NCBI RefSeq assembly: GCF_000426645.1
Contig: NZ_AUFT01000015.1
Span: 62,001 to 126,000 of the forward strand
Length of the DNA stretch: 64,000 nucleotides
Reading direction: 5' to 3'
Origin: Nakamurella lactea DSM 19367
GTDB taxonomy: Bacteria; Actinomycetota; Actinomycetes; Mycobacteriales; Nakamurellaceae
Below, one piece after another: positions 34,771 through 44,036 of the stretch; within the stretch, counting starts at the first letter, position 1, and each line of letters starts with the position of its first letter. The notes beneath the pieces were generated by a model, which was not told the origin of the DNA, searched no databases, and saw only the letters and a program-made list of their open reading frames with translations. Position numbers and translations under genes: made by a program.

Positions 34771-35904
34771 TCAGCCGGCGGAACCGGCGACGTCGACCTG
34801 GGCGCTCTGCGGCGCCAGCAGCACCCAGGTTTTGCCCGGCTTGAACGGCACCGGCTTGCCGGCCTTGTCCAGGAAGCTGGTCGGATCGGCTGCGGCGGCC
34901 CGCTTCCAGGTCCCGGAGATCTGGTGGCCGTCACGGAACAGGGTGAAGCTGCCGGTGCCGATGGTGTGCGACAGATAGGACGGAGAGCCGACCGAGTCCA
35001 CCGTGCCGTCCGGCTCGTCGGTGACGTGCTGCACCAGCACGTTGTCGGCGAGTACCGCGGTTCCGTCGTGGTCGACGTACGGACTGTCCTTGTGGCTCAC
35101 CACGTACCGGCCGTCGGTGAACGCGAACCCGGTGCGCCCGGCCTGCATGGTGACCGACACGGCGGGCGCCTTCGGCGCCGCTGCCACCCGCGGATCCGTT
35201 GCGGCGAAATGGAATCCGGGCGACTTCGGCGCGCCAAGCTCGCTGATGTTGTCGTTGGCCAGTCTGGCCAGATCGACGTGCAGGTTGTGCGTACCGTCGC
35301 CGACGTCCGAGCGCCAGTAGGCGCTGCCCGCCCGGTCGGGCGACAGGTCGACGACCGGCGTCGCGGCCAGCGCGGCCAGCGGACCACCGGCACCCCCGGA
35401 GAAGGCGAGACCCGGTGTGCCGTAGCTGGTCAGCAGTTCGGCGTCGGTCGACCGGACGCTCCGGATCGGACCCACCTCGGCGGGCAGCGTCGAGTGGAAC
35501 ACCGCGATCAACCTGGTCAGCCCGCCCTCCACCTGCTCCACGTAGACGATGTCGGCATCGGCGACGCCGAACTGCGGGAAGCCGGCGCTGGTGTTGTCGA
35601 TCTTGGCGGCGATCACCGGACCGCCGTTCGGCTTGAGTCCGGTCAGCAGGTCCTTGGCCGCGGTCGGCGGGCGGCTGACGGTGCTCTTGGCCACCGGCTT
35701 CGGCCGGGTGGTGGCCGTCACCGTCTTGGCCGGTGTCGTCGGGGTCGCCGAGCTGGCGACCGGCGGCGTGCTGGCCGCCACGTTGGTGACCGAGGTAACG
35801 GTCTCGGGCGCCGGGGTATCCGAGCTACACGCACTGAGGGACGCGAGCAACCAGGTCACGCCAGCAAGAGCCGTCACGAGACGGACATTCTTCCGAGAAG
35901 TCAC
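34771..35904 (-). CDS. DUF3048-domain lipoprotein (YerB-like), copy 1
   Basis: 377 residues. A signal peptide ends in the lipobox LSAC (Cys about 26). A Thr/Pro/Ala-rich linker of about 60 residues follows. The DUF3048 domain then shows PVIAAKIDNTSAGFPQFGVADADIVYVEQVEGGLTRL, VGPIRSVRSTD, and a C-terminal part with LVQHV and GKTWVLLAP. Proteins of this family are exported in many Gram-positives and their function is unknown. A paralogue of similar length lies immediately upstream on the same strand, 96 bases away. Confidence 0.88.
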   Translation of the reverse strand: MTSRKNVRLVTALAGVTWLLASLSACSSDTPAPETVTSVTNVAASTPPVASSATPTTPAKTVTATTRPKPVAKSTVSRPPTAAKDLLTGLKPNGGPVIAAKIDNTSAGFPQFGVADADIVYVEQVEGGLTRLIAVFHSTLPAEVGPIRSVRSTDAELLTSYGTPGLAFSGGAGGPLAALAATPVVDLSPDRAGSAYWRSDVGDGTHNLHVDLARLANDNISELGAPKSPGFHFAATDPRVAAAPKAPAVSVTMQAGRTGFAFTDGRYVVSHKDSPYVDHDGTAVLADNVLVQHVTDEPDGTVDSVGSPSYLSHTIGTGSFTLFRDGHQISGTWKRAAAADPTSFLDKAGKPVPFKPGKTWVLLAPQSAQVDVAGSAG

Positions 35905-36000
35905 GGCTCACACGGTAGAGCACCGAACCGAGACTTCCTCGCGAGACGCCCCGTCGCGTGTCGCCGGTTCGGGCGGCGCCGGTTGGGGCGGCGAAGCCGG

Positions 36001-37287
36001 TCAGCGACCGTTGACCGCGCCGCTCTGCGGGACCAACAGCACCCAGGTCTTGCCCGGGGCAAATTTCACCTGCCGGCCGGCGCTGTCGCGGTAGCCGGTC
36101 GGCGATTCCGCGGTACCACGCGACCAACGTCCGGTGGTCGCCCGCCCGTTGCGGTAGAGGACGAACTCGCCGCCGCCGACCGTCCTGGTCAGCATCGAGG
36201 GCGACCCGACCGAGTCGACCGTCCCGTCCGGGTCGTCGTGCACCCGCTGCACCAGCACGTTCTGGGCGATCAGTGGAGTGCCGTTCGCGGCAGTGCCCGG
36301 AGCGCCGGCGGGCATCACCCGGTACCCCTTGCCGGTCCATTGGAACGCGGTGTGTACGTTGCCGATCCGGACATCGACGGACGGCCCTGAGGTCCACTTC
36401 TGGTCCTTCGGAAACCCGGACTGGAACTGCATCCCCGGCGCCTGTAGCGCCGGGTCGTGACCGGCTGCCGCACGGTACGCGGACGCCACCTGCTGCAGGT
36501 TGGCGTGCAAGTTGTACGGCGCCGGTTTCGCGCCGGACCGCCAGGTCGCGGCGTACGGCGCCGCATCGGTCACCCGGCTGGCGGCCAGCATGCTCAACGG
36601 GCCACCGGCGCCACCCGAATACACCAACAGCGGGCGGCCGTAGGCGGGCAGCAGCTGGGTGTCGGTGCTCCGCACACTGCGGACCGGTCCGACCTCGGTG
36701 GGCAGTGTCGTGTGGAACAGCGCGATCAGCCGGGTGAGCCCGCCCTCGACCTCTTCGACGTAGACGATGTCGGCCGAATCGACGCCGAACTGCGGGCGGC
36801 CGGCGGACGTGTTGTCCAGCTTGACCGCGATCACGGGGTTCCGGCTGCGGGCCCGACCGGTCAACGGGTCTATCCGCGCGGCCGCCGCCTTGGCGGCCGC
36901 CGCGCGGCTGCGCGCGGCCGCGGCTCTGGCCTTCGCCGCAGCGAGCTTCGCGGCCTTCGCCTTCGCCGCCGCTGCCTTCTCGGCCTTCGCCTTCGCGAGC
37001 TGGGCGGCCTTCGCCTTCGCCGCGGCCTTCGCCGCCGCCGCCTTGGTGGCCTTCGCCTTCGCTGCCGCCGCCCTGGCCTTTGCCGCGGCGATCGCCCTCG
37101 CCGCGGCCTCCTGCCTGGCCGCCAGGGCCGCCCGCGACTGCTCCGCCGCCGACGAGGCCGAGGCGGCAAGTGCGGCGAGGTCGCCGGGTGCGGCGGCCCC
37201 GGAACCTCCGGTCGCGGTGGTACATCCGGCCAGTACGGCGACGGCGATCAGCACGATCAGCGCCCGGGCGATCAGACGGCGTTGCAC
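36001..37287 (-). CDS. DUF3048-domain lipoprotein with Ala/Lys helical linker, copy 2
   Basis: 428 residues. Signal peptide with lipobox LAGC (Cys about 22). Residues about 45-140 are an almost pure Ala/Lys/Arg segment (AAAKARAAAAKAKATKAAAA and similar), predicted to be one long charged helix. The DUF3048 domain follows (PVIAVKLDNTSAGRPQFGVDSADIVYVEEVEGGLTRL, VGPVRSVRSTD, GKTWVLLVP). It is clearly a tandem duplicate of the neighbouring lipoprotein, but the linkers are unrelated. The helix is long enough to span much of the cell wall. Function unknown. Confidence 0.88.
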   Translation of the reverse strand: MQRRLIARALIVLIAVAVLAGCTTATGGSGAAAPGDLAALAASASSAAEQSRAALAARQEAAARAIAAAKARAAAAKAKATKAAAAKAAAKAKAAQLAKAKAEKAAAAKAKAAKLAAAKARAAAARSRAAAAKAAAARIDPLTGRARSRNPVIAVKLDNTSAGRPQFGVDSADIVYVEEVEGGLTRLIALFHTTLPTEVGPVRSVRSTDTQLLPAYGRPLLVYSGGAGGPLSMLAASRVTDAAPYAATWRSGAKPAPYNLHANLQQVASAYRAAAGHDPALQAPGMQFQSGFPKDQKWTSGPSVDVRIGNVHTAFQWTGKGYRVMPAGAPGTAANGTPLIAQNVLVQRVHDDPDGTVDSVGSPSMLTRTVGGGEFVLYRNGRATTGRWSRGTAESPTGYRDSAGRQVKFAPGKTWVLLVPQSGAVNGR

Positions 37288-37367
37288 GGTCGGCAGCTCC
37301 TGTCCCTCGGCGTGTCAGTTCCCGACCGGAATTCCCGAACTGCCTCCGGTCCGGGGCCCACCGTAGG

Positions 37368-38465
37368 TCAATCGATGGCCGCAGGGGTGGAGGTACGGAC
37401 CATCGTCGGCAGCATGTCGGCGACCTCCCCCAGCCGGGCCGGCAGCTCCACCGGGTACACGATCTCGCCGGACTCGACGAGCTCGGCGGCGCTCCACCAG
37501 CGGTGGCCGTCGACGGTGTTGCATTCCAGCTCGGTGAATCCGGAGATGTCGATGTCGACCTGGCCGCCGGGCAACCGCAGGGTGAAGAATGTCTCCTCGG
37601 AGAACAGCAACTCCCCCATGAACTCGAACTGCACCTTGCGGATCCAGATCGGCCCGCCGAGTTCGGCCGGCTCGACCACGATGCCGGTCTCCTCGCGCAA
37701 TTCGCGCACCGCGCAGGCCAGTTCGTCCTCGCCCGGTTCGGTGCCGCCCCCGGGGGTCACCCAGAAGCCGGACTCGCCCGGCCGCCCGGGGTCGGTCCCG
37801 TGGAACAGCAGCACCCGGCCGGCCTCGTCGAGCACCACGACCCGGCCGGACCGCCGGACGCCGCTGATCGGGTCGATGGTCTGCGGGTCGACTCCCGGCC
37901 CGGAAACCGGACCGGTGGACAGCGGTGACGACCCATCGGGCTGCCTGTTGCCGGCGACGCTGGTCTTGCGCAGATCGACGGTCGGGTACTCCGTCACCTG
38001 GAAGTACTCGGGCATCGCGGCGCTGCCGGCCAACCGGAACAGCCGGGTGAACCACGCCTCCCGCAATGCCCTGGTGTCGCGGACGGCGTCGTTGTAGAAG
38101 CGCTTGGCCAGGGTCATCCGCTCCTGCGCATCGTCGAGTTCGCCGTGCAGGTCGGCCGGTACCGTCGGCGGCAGCTCGGCCAGTGCGTGGGACAGTTCGT
38201 TCTCGGCGGCCGCCCGCCTGGCCCGGTCCGCGTCGTCGGCCTGCCGGGCGATGCCGCGCAGCAGCGCCGCCCGCTCCGGCGGCAGGCCGCCGGCGGCGGC
38301 CACCGCCCTGGCCGCCACCACCCGGCGGGACAGGGCGCCCTCCAGTGCCGCCCAGGCGGCCTCGGTACGAACGTGCAGCCGGTCGAGTCGGTTGGCCGTG
38401 AGCCACAGTCGCAATGCCGCGATCAGCAACAACACGACGACTACGGCGATAATGGTCGTCGTCAT
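37368..38465 (-). CDS. Membrane-anchored NUDIX hydrolase with LemA-like N-terminal domain
   Basis: 365 residues from the ATG at 38465. One N-terminal helix (TIIAVVVVLLLIAALRLWL) is followed by a helical region like LemA (LDRLHVRTEAAWAALEGALSRRVVAARAVA...LAKRFYNDAVRDTRALRE). A NUDIX domain then carries the complete box GGGTEPGEDELACAVRELREETGI. It resembles Rv2609c, which holds the same place next to pimA in M. tuberculosis. The likely activity is hydrolysis of a nucleoside-diphosphate-linked compound at the membrane. A link to GDP-mannose or CDP-lipid housekeeping is inference from the neighbours. Confidence 0.85.
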   Translation of the reverse strand: MTTTIIAVVVVLLLIAALRLWLTANRLDRLHVRTEAAWAALEGALSRRVVAARAVAAAGGLPPERAALLRGIARQADDADRARRAAAENELSHALAELPPTVPADLHGELDDAQERMTLAKRFYNDAVRDTRALREAWFTRLFRLAGSAAMPEYFQVTEYPTVDLRKTSVAGNRQPDGSSPLSTGPVSGPGVDPQTIDPISGVRRSGRVVVLDEAGRVLLFHGTDPGRPGESGFWVTPGGGTEPGEDELACAVRELREETGIVVEPAELGGPIWIRKVQFEFMGELLFSEETFFTLRLPGGQVDIDISGFTELECNTVDGHRWWSAAELVESGEIVYPVELPARLGEVADMLPTMVRTSTPAAID

Positions 38466-38532
38466 CCTGAAAGGATGGCATGGACCGGCGACGTCCGGAT
38501 CCAACGGCGACGTCAGGATCCAACAGCCGGGG

Positions 38533-39663
38533 TCAGTCCACTTCCACCACGTGCCGCGGATCGGCGGCGATCACCGTCTCGTAGACCTTGACCACGGTCC
38601 TGGCCACCGTCTTCCAGTCGTAGGCCGCGACCACCTCCCGGCCGTGCTCGGCCAACGCCTGTGCCTTGTCGGGCTGGTCGAGCAGGTCGGCCAGGCCGGC
38701 GGCCAGGCCGGCAGAGTCGCCCACCGGGGTGAGCAGCCCGGCGCTGCCGCCGTCGAGCACGCTGGCGAAGGCGTCCAGGTCGCTGGCCACCACCGGCGTC
38801 CCTGCGCTCATCGCCTCGGTGAGGATGATGCCGAAGCTCTCGCCGCCGGTGTTCGGCGCACAGTAGACATCCACCGAGCGCAGCAGCCTGGCCTTCTCCG
38901 CATCGCTCACCCTGCCCAGGTTCACCAGGTGCGGCGCCACCAGCGGCCCGGCAGCCTTGATGAGGTCGTCGTGGTCACCGCTGCCGGCCACCAGCAGTTG
39001 CAGGTCGGGATGACGGGGCAGCAGCCGCCGCACCGCCTGCAGCAGGATCGTCATCCCCTTGCGCGGTTCGTCGAACCGGCCGACGAAACCGATGGTGCCG
39101 CCGGGCCTGGGATACCCGGGCAGCGGTTCGGCATTGGCGAAGAAGTCGACGTCCACCCCGTTCGGAATGATCACCGCGTCGCCGTCCAGGTGCTCGACCT
39201 GGACCTGCCTGGCCAGTTCGCTGACGGCGATCCGACCGGTGATCTTCTCCAGGAAAGGTTGCAGCACCGGCTGGAACGCGGCCAGCATCCGCGACCGCGG
39301 GTTCGAGGTGTGGAAGGTGGCGACGATCGGCCCATCGGCGACCATGGTGGCCAGCAACGACAGGCTGGGTGCCACCGGCTCGTGCACGTGCAGCACGTCG
39401 AAATCGGCCGCCCTGATCCACCGCCGCACCCTGGCATAGGACACCGGGCCGAAGGCCAGCCTGGCCACCGAGCCGTTGTAGGGAATGCCGACGCTGCGGC
39501 CGGCCGGCACGACGAAATCCGGATAGTCACCGTCGTCATCGCCGGGGGCGAGCACCGAGACCTCGTGGCCCATCCCGATGAGAGTCCTCGCCAGGTCGGC
39601 GACATGTGCCTGGACGCCGCCGGGAATGTCCAGCGAGTACGGGCAGACCAGCCCGACCCTCAC
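38533..39663 (-). CDS. pimA: Phosphatidylinositol alpha-mannosyltransferase
   Basis: 376 residues, GT4 family, GT-B fold. The N-terminal domain starts MRVGLVCPYSLDIPGGVQAHV. Interdomain residues GRFDEPRKGM and the C-terminal nucleotide-sugar motif NTGGESFGIILTEAM (E-x7-E) are present. PimA adds the first mannose from GDP-mannose to phosphatidylinositol on the cytoplasmic face of the membrane. It overlaps the acyltransferase gene by four bases and lies in the conserved thrS-HIT-pgsA-patA-pimA operon, which fixes the assignment. Confidence 0.92.
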   Translation of the reverse strand: MRVGLVCPYSLDIPGGVQAHVADLARTLIGMGHEVSVLAPGDDDGDYPDFVVPAGRSVGIPYNGSVARLAFGPVSYARVRRWIRAADFDVLHVHEPVAPSLSLLATMVADGPIVATFHTSNPRSRMLAAFQPVLQPFLEKITGRIAVSELARQVQVEHLDGDAVIIPNGVDVDFFANAEPLPGYPRPGGTIGFVGRFDEPRKGMTILLQAVRRLLPRHPDLQLLVAGSGDHDDLIKAAGPLVAPHLVNLGRVSDAEKARLLRSVDVYCAPNTGGESFGIILTEAMSAGTPVVASDLDAFASVLDGGSAGLLTPVGDSAGLAAGLADLLDQPDKAQALAEHGREVVAAYDWKTVARTVVKVYETVIAADPRHVVEVD

Positions 39664-40631
39664 GAGAGCTCTCCGAGCTCACTCGCGACGGCGCCACGGG
39701 TTCGTCCGGTCGGCGAGGTCTGCTCCGGAGTTGCCCGCAGATCGGCGGTCCACAGTGGCTGCATCATGTGCCAGTCTGCCGGATACTCGGCGATGGCCGC
39801 TTGGAATATGTCGGCCATCGCCTGGGTGGCGCCGGCGACCTTGTCCCGCAGGCGGACCCCGGTCGGCTCCACCGGGGGAAAGACCCGCTGCCGCCACCCC
39901 GTTCCGTCGTAACTGAGGTGGACCGGGCACAGCGCCGCACCGGTCAGCGATGCGAGCATGGCCGGCCCGGGCGGCATCCTGGTCCGTTCACCGAAGAAGT
40001 CGACGTCGATCCCGCTCCGGGACAGGTCGCGGTCGGCCAGCAGACAGACGATGCCGCCGGCGTTCAGCCGGTCCTTGAGGATCCCGGACACCGAGGCGCC
40101 GGCGCCGGTGAGCGGCAGCACCTCCATTCCCAACGACTCCCGGAAATCGACGAACCGGCGGAACAACGACTCCGGCTCCAGCCGTTCGGCGACCGTCGTC
40201 ATCGCGCCGTGCAACCGGCAGATCATCAGGCCGGCGATGTCCCAGTTTCCGCTGTGCGGCAGCGCCAGAATCACCCCGCGGCCCTGCTCCCTGGCCAGTT
40301 CAAGGTGCTCCAGCCCGGTGGTGCCGGCCACCGCCCTGCGGTGCACCTCGTCCAGGTCCATCGATTCCAGCCGCAGGGTCTCCTTCCAATACCGGGCGTA
40401 GGAGCGGACGGCCTCGTGCACCACGGCCGAGAGTGTCTCCGGGGTAGCCGCCTCGCCCAGCACCCGGGCGAGATTCTTCGCCAGCTGGATCACCGGAGGT
40501 CCCTGCCGCCGGAAGATCCGGTCGGCCGCGGCCCGGAAAACGGTGTCGGCGACCGGTTCCGGCAGCAGTTGGGCCGCTCGCCAGCCGACCGTCAGGCCGG
40601 TGCCGACCAGCCGGTCTCGGCCGCTGGTCAC
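39660..40631 (-). CDS. patA: Phosphatidylinositol mannoside acyltransferase
   Basis: 323 residues from the GTG at 40631, which overlaps the pgsA stop (GTGA). It is an LPLAT/HtrB-like membrane-associated acyltransferase with the catalytic motif LPHSGNWD (H-x4-D). Further conserved parts are LLADRDLSRSGIDVDFFGE and YPADWHMMQPLW. It transfers a fatty acyl chain to the mannose of PIM. The position between pgsA and pimA matches Rv2611c of M. tuberculosis. Confidence 0.92.
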   Translation of the reverse strand: MTSGRDRLVGTGLTVGWRAAQLLPEPVADTVFRAAADRIFRRQGPPVIQLAKNLARVLGEAATPETLSAVVHEAVRSYARYWKETLRLESMDLDEVHRRAVAGTTGLEHLELAREQGRGVILALPHSGNWDIAGLMICRLHGAMTTVAERLEPESLFRRFVDFRESLGMEVLPLTGAGASVSGILKDRLNAGGIVCLLADRDLSRSGIDVDFFGERTRMPPGPAMLASLTGAALCPVHLSYDGTGWRQRVFPPVEPTGVRLRDKVAGATQAMADIFQAAIAEYPADWHMMQPLWTADLRATPEQTSPTGRTRGAVASELGELS

Positions 40632-41287
40632 GGCTGCTGGCCAGGTGCCCGGTCCGGTGCCGGACCAGTGGCCGCGGTCGATTCCCGGTCCAGGTAGGCC
40701 TTCCGCACCTGCAGCAGTCGCTGCACCACGGTGGCGGCGCTGGCCGCGGCCAGGATCCACAGCAGGATCGCCAGGACGTGCGGGATGCCCATGCCGGCGA
40801 GACCCGTGCCGAAGAGCGCCAACAGGTTTCGTTCGGCACGTTCGGCCAGTGCGCCGCCGATCTTCAGGTTCACCGAGTCGGCCCTGGCCTTGACGTAGGA
40901 AATGACCTGCGCGGTGACCAGGCAGATCAGCGCGGCCACGCCGATCTCCGGTGCGTCGCCCCTGGTGAAGCAGTAGTAGGCGATGGCGCCGAACACGGCG
41001 CCATCGGCGATCCGGTCGCAGGTGGCATCCAGCACCACGCCGAAGTCGGTGCCGTGCCCGCGGGCTCTGGCCATCGCGCCGTCGATCAGGTCGAACAGCA
41101 CGAAGGCGGTGATCACCAGGGTGCCGGCGAGTAGGTGCCCGAGCGGGAACAGCACGACGGCGCCGATCACCACCCCGGCGGTGCCGATCAGGGTGACGGC
41201 ATCCGGCGTCAGCCCGATCCGCAGGAACGCGCGGCCGATCGGGTCGACCACCTTGGACACCGCGGAGCGGGCAACGGAATTGAGCAT
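40628..41287 (-). CDS. pgsA: Phosphatidylinositol phosphate synthase (CDP-alcohol phosphatidyltransferase)
   Basis: 219 residues with about six helices. The CDP-alcohol signature is complete: DLIDGAMARARGHGTDFGVV followed by LDATCD (D-x2-D-G-x2-A-R-x8-G-x3-D-x3-D) in residues about 65-92. In actinobacteria the enzyme at this locus joins CDP-diacylglycerol with inositol-3-phosphate. It supplies the lipid that pimA and patA modify. The gene name follows M. tuberculosis pgsA1. Overlaps the acyltransferase gene by four bases. Confidence 0.9.
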   Translation of the reverse strand: MLNSVARSAVSKVVDPIGRAFLRIGLTPDAVTLIGTAGVVIGAVVLFPLGHLLAGTLVITAFVLFDLIDGAMARARGHGTDFGVVLDATCDRIADGAVFGAIAYYCFTRGDAPEIGVAALICLVTAQVISYVKARADSVNLKIGGALAERAERNLLALFGTGLAGMGIPHVLAILLWILAAASAATVVQRLLQVRKAYLDRESTAATGPAPDRAPGQQP

Positions 41288-41293
41288 CTGCGG

Positions 41294-41857
41294 CTACCAG
41301 GCCTTGGCGAGTTGGTCGCGGGTCTCACCGAGCAGCTGCGGCAACACCTTGGTGTGACCGACCACCGGCATGAAGTTGGCGTCGCCGGACCACCGCGGCA
41401 CCACGTGCTGGTGCAGGTGCGGCGCGATTCCGGCGCCGCCGGCAGCACCGACGTTGATCCCGATGTTGAAGCCGTCCGGCGCCGACACCGAACGGATCAC
41501 GGTCAGTGCCCGCCTGGTGAAGTCGGAGAACTCGGCCAGCTCGGCGGCGTCGAGATCGGTGTAGTCCGGGATGTGCCGGTAGGGCACCAGCATCAGGTGA
41601 CCGGGGTTGTACGGATACAGATTGAGCACCGCGTACACCCGCTGGCCGCGGGCGACGATCAGCGCCTCGGCATCCGGCAGGGACGGGATCTGGCAGAACG
41701 GGCAGGCCCTGCCGGCATCGGTGGCGGCCGGCGCCGGGTCGGCGGCACCGCCCTGGATGTACGCCAACCGGTGCGGGGTCCACAGCCTGGCGAACCCGTC
41801 GGGTTCGCCGATTCCCTGCTGCGGCACCAGTTCAGGCTTTGCCGGATCGTCCGTCAC
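41294..41857 (-). CDS. HIT-family protein (AP4A phosphorylase-like)
   Basis: 187 residues. The histidine-triad motif [10 protein letters not shown] is near residue 150. An N-terminal zinc-type pair is seen in CPFCQIP. The start overlaps the thrS stop by four bases. M. tuberculosis Rv2613c in the same position is a diadenosine-tetraphosphate phosphorylase, so removal of AP4A made by the neighbouring synthetase is a reasonable role. Confidence 0.9.
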   Translation of the reverse strand: MTDDPAKPELVPQQGIGEPDGFARLWTPHRLAYIQGGAADPAPAATDAGRACPFCQIPSLPDAEALIVARGQRVYAVLNLYPYNPGHLMLVPYRHIPDYTDLDAAELAEFSDFTRRALTVIRSVSAPDGFNIGINVGAAGGAGIAPHLHQHVVPRWSGDANFMPVVGHTKVLPQLLGETRDQLAKAW

Positions 41858-43980
41858 CCGCGGTGTTGTCCTTCGGCCGCCGGACCGTCCGCCGCGTCAG
41901 ACGCGGTGGCCGCGGTGGCCGCGAGCGCGTCGAACGCCTCTGCGGTCGGCTCGCGGTTCTCCCGGCGCGCCACCCAGTCGACGATTGCGTCGACGGCAGC
42001 GGCGACCGGGATCCCGTTGATCTGGCCGCCGTCGCGGAACCTGAAGGACACCGCCGCTGCTTCGACGTCCTTGGCGCCGGCGAGCAGCTGGAACGGGATC
42101 TTCTGCGTGGTGTGGGTACGGATCTTCTTCTGCATCCGCTCGTCCGAGTGATCGACATCCACCCGGATTCCCTTGCCGCGCAGCAGCTCCGCCACCGAGT
42201 CGAGGTGTTCGGCGAACTGCTCGGCGACCGGGATGCCGACCACCTGCACCGGCGCCAGCCAGGCCGGGAACGCTCCGGCGTAGTGCTCGGTGAGCACCCC
42301 GATGAAGCGCTCGATGGAGCCGAACTTCGCCGAATGGATCATCACCGGTTGTTTCCGGGTGCCATCGGCCGCCTGGTAGGTCAGGTCGAAACCCTGCGGC
42401 TGGTTGAAGTCGTACTGCACGGTCGACATCTGCCAGGTCCGGCCGATCGCGTCCCGCGCCTGCACCGAGATCTTCGGCCCGTAGTAGGCGGCGCCGCCCG
42501 GATCGGGCACCAGCTCGAGACCGGATTCGCGGGCCACCGACTCCAGCAACGCGGTCGCATCCGCCCACTGCTCGTCGCTGCCGATGAACTTGTTCGAGGT
42601 GTCGTCCCTGGTCGACAGCTCCAGGTAGAAGTCGTCGAGACCGAAGTCCCGCAGCAGACTCAACACGAAATTGAGCAGCTTCTTGACCTCGTCGCCGGCC
42701 TGTTCGTGCGCGCAGTAGCTGTGCGAGTCGTCCTGCGTCATCCCGCGGACCCTGGTCAGTCCGTGCACCACGCCGGACAGCTCGTTGCGGTAGACGCTGC
42801 CGAACTCGAACAGCCGCAGCGGCAGCTCACGGTACGAACGGTTGCGGGAGCGGTAGATCAGGTTGTGCATCGGGCAGTTCATCGCCTTGAGGTAGTACCG
42901 GCTGCCCTCCATCTCCATCGGCGGGAACATGCCGTCGGCGTAGTACGGCAGGTGCCCGGAGAGATGGAACAGCCCCTCCTTGGAGATGTGCGGGGTGTTG
43001 ACGAAGTCGAAACCCTCGTCGATGTGCCGCTGCCGGACGTAACCCTCCAACTCGCGGCGCAGGATTCCGCCTTTCGGATGGAAGACCACCAGGCCGGAGC
43101 CCAGCTCGTCCGGGAAGCTGAAGAGGTCGAGCTCGACGCCCAGCTTGCGGTGGTCGCGGCGCTCGGCCTCGGCGAGTCGCTCCAGATGGGCGTCGAGGGC
43201 TTCCTGCGACTCCCAGGCGGTTCCGTAGATCCGCTGCAGGTCGGCGTTGTTCTGATCACCCCGCCAGTACGCCGCCGACGAGCGGGTCAACGTGAACGCC
43301 GGGATGTATTTGGTCGTTGGCAGGTGCGGTCCGCGGCACAGGTCGCTCCAGACCGTCTCCCCGGTGTGCGCGTGCACGTTGTCGTAGATGGTCAGGTCGG
43401 CGCCGCCGACCTCCACCGAGCTGGCGTCGTCCTCCGCAGTGTCCGCCGAAGCGGCGTCGGCCTCGGTGCTGTCGGTGCCCTTGAGGTCGATCAGCTCGAG
43501 CTTGTACGGCTCGCCGGCCAGCTCCGCCCGCGCCTGCTCCCTGGAGTCGAACACCCTGCGGGAGAACCGCTGCCCGGACTTGATGATCTTGTTCATCCGC
43601 TTCTCGAGGGCGACCAGATCCTCGGGGGTGAACGGCGTTTCGACATCGAAGTCGTAGTAGAAGCCGTCGCGGATCGGCGGCCCGATACCGAGCTTGGCCT
43701 CCGGGAACTGCTGTTGCACCGCCTGGGCAAGCACGTGCGCGGTCGAGTGCCTGATCACACTGCGGCCGTCGTCGGTGTCGGCCGCCACCGGTTCGACCTC
43801 GGCGTCGGACTCGGGTGTCCAGGCCAGGTCGCGGAGCCGTCCGTCGGCGTCCCTGACCACGACGATCGCCTGCGGGCCGGTCCGCGGCAGCCCGGCCTCC
43901 CCGATCGCGGCCGAGGCGGTAGTGCCCGCCGGCACCCTCACGCTGGCAGGCGCGGTGGGCTGGGCTGCGGGCACGGACAC
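41854..43980 (-). CDS. thrS: Threonine-tRNA ligase
   Basis: 708 residues. A TGS-like N-terminus is followed by the editing domain ([24 protein letters not shown]). Within it is an acidic insertion ([16 protein letters not shown]) not typical of the family. The class II core then shows [43 protein letters not shown] and a C-terminal anticodon domain. First gene of the operon that continues through HIT, pgsA, patA and pimA with four-base overlaps, as in mycobacteria. Confidence 0.95.
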   Translation of the reverse strand: MSVPAAQPTAPASVRVPAGTTASAAIGEAGLPRTGPQAIVVVRDADGRLRDLAWTPESDAEVEPVAADTDDGRSVIRHSTAHVLAQAVQQQFPEAKLGIGPPIRDGFYYDFDVETPFTPEDLVALEKRMNKIIKSGQRFSRRVFDSREQARAELAGEPYKLELIDLKGTDSTEADAASADTAEDDASSVEVGGADLTIYDNVHAHTGETVWSDLCRGPHLPTTKYIPAFTLTRSSAAYWRGDQNNADLQRIYGTAWESQEALDAHLERLAEAERRDHRKLGVELDLFSFPDELGSGLVVFHPKGGILRRELEGYVRQRHIDEGFDFVNTPHISKEGLFHLSGHLPYYADGMFPPMEMEGSRYYLKAMNCPMHNLIYRSRNRSYRELPLRLFEFGSVYRNELSGVVHGLTRVRGMTQDDSHSYCAHEQAGDEVKKLLNFVLSLLRDFGLDDFYLELSTRDDTSNKFIGSDEQWADATALLESVARESGLELVPDPGGAAYYGPKISVQARDAIGRTWQMSTVQYDFNQPQGFDLTYQAADGTRKQPVMIHSAKFGSIERFIGVLTEHYAGAFPAWLAPVQVVGIPVAEQFAEHLDSVAELLRGKGIRVDVDHSDERMQKKIRTHTTQKIPFQLLAGAKDVEAAAVSFRFRDGGQINGIPVAAAVDAIVDWVARRENREPTAEAFDALAATAATASDAADGPAAEGQHRG

Positions 43981-44036
43981 GACTGGCTCCTGTTCGACAT
44001 GCGGCCTGCAGGGGCGCAGGTCGCGGTTCGGTCAGC

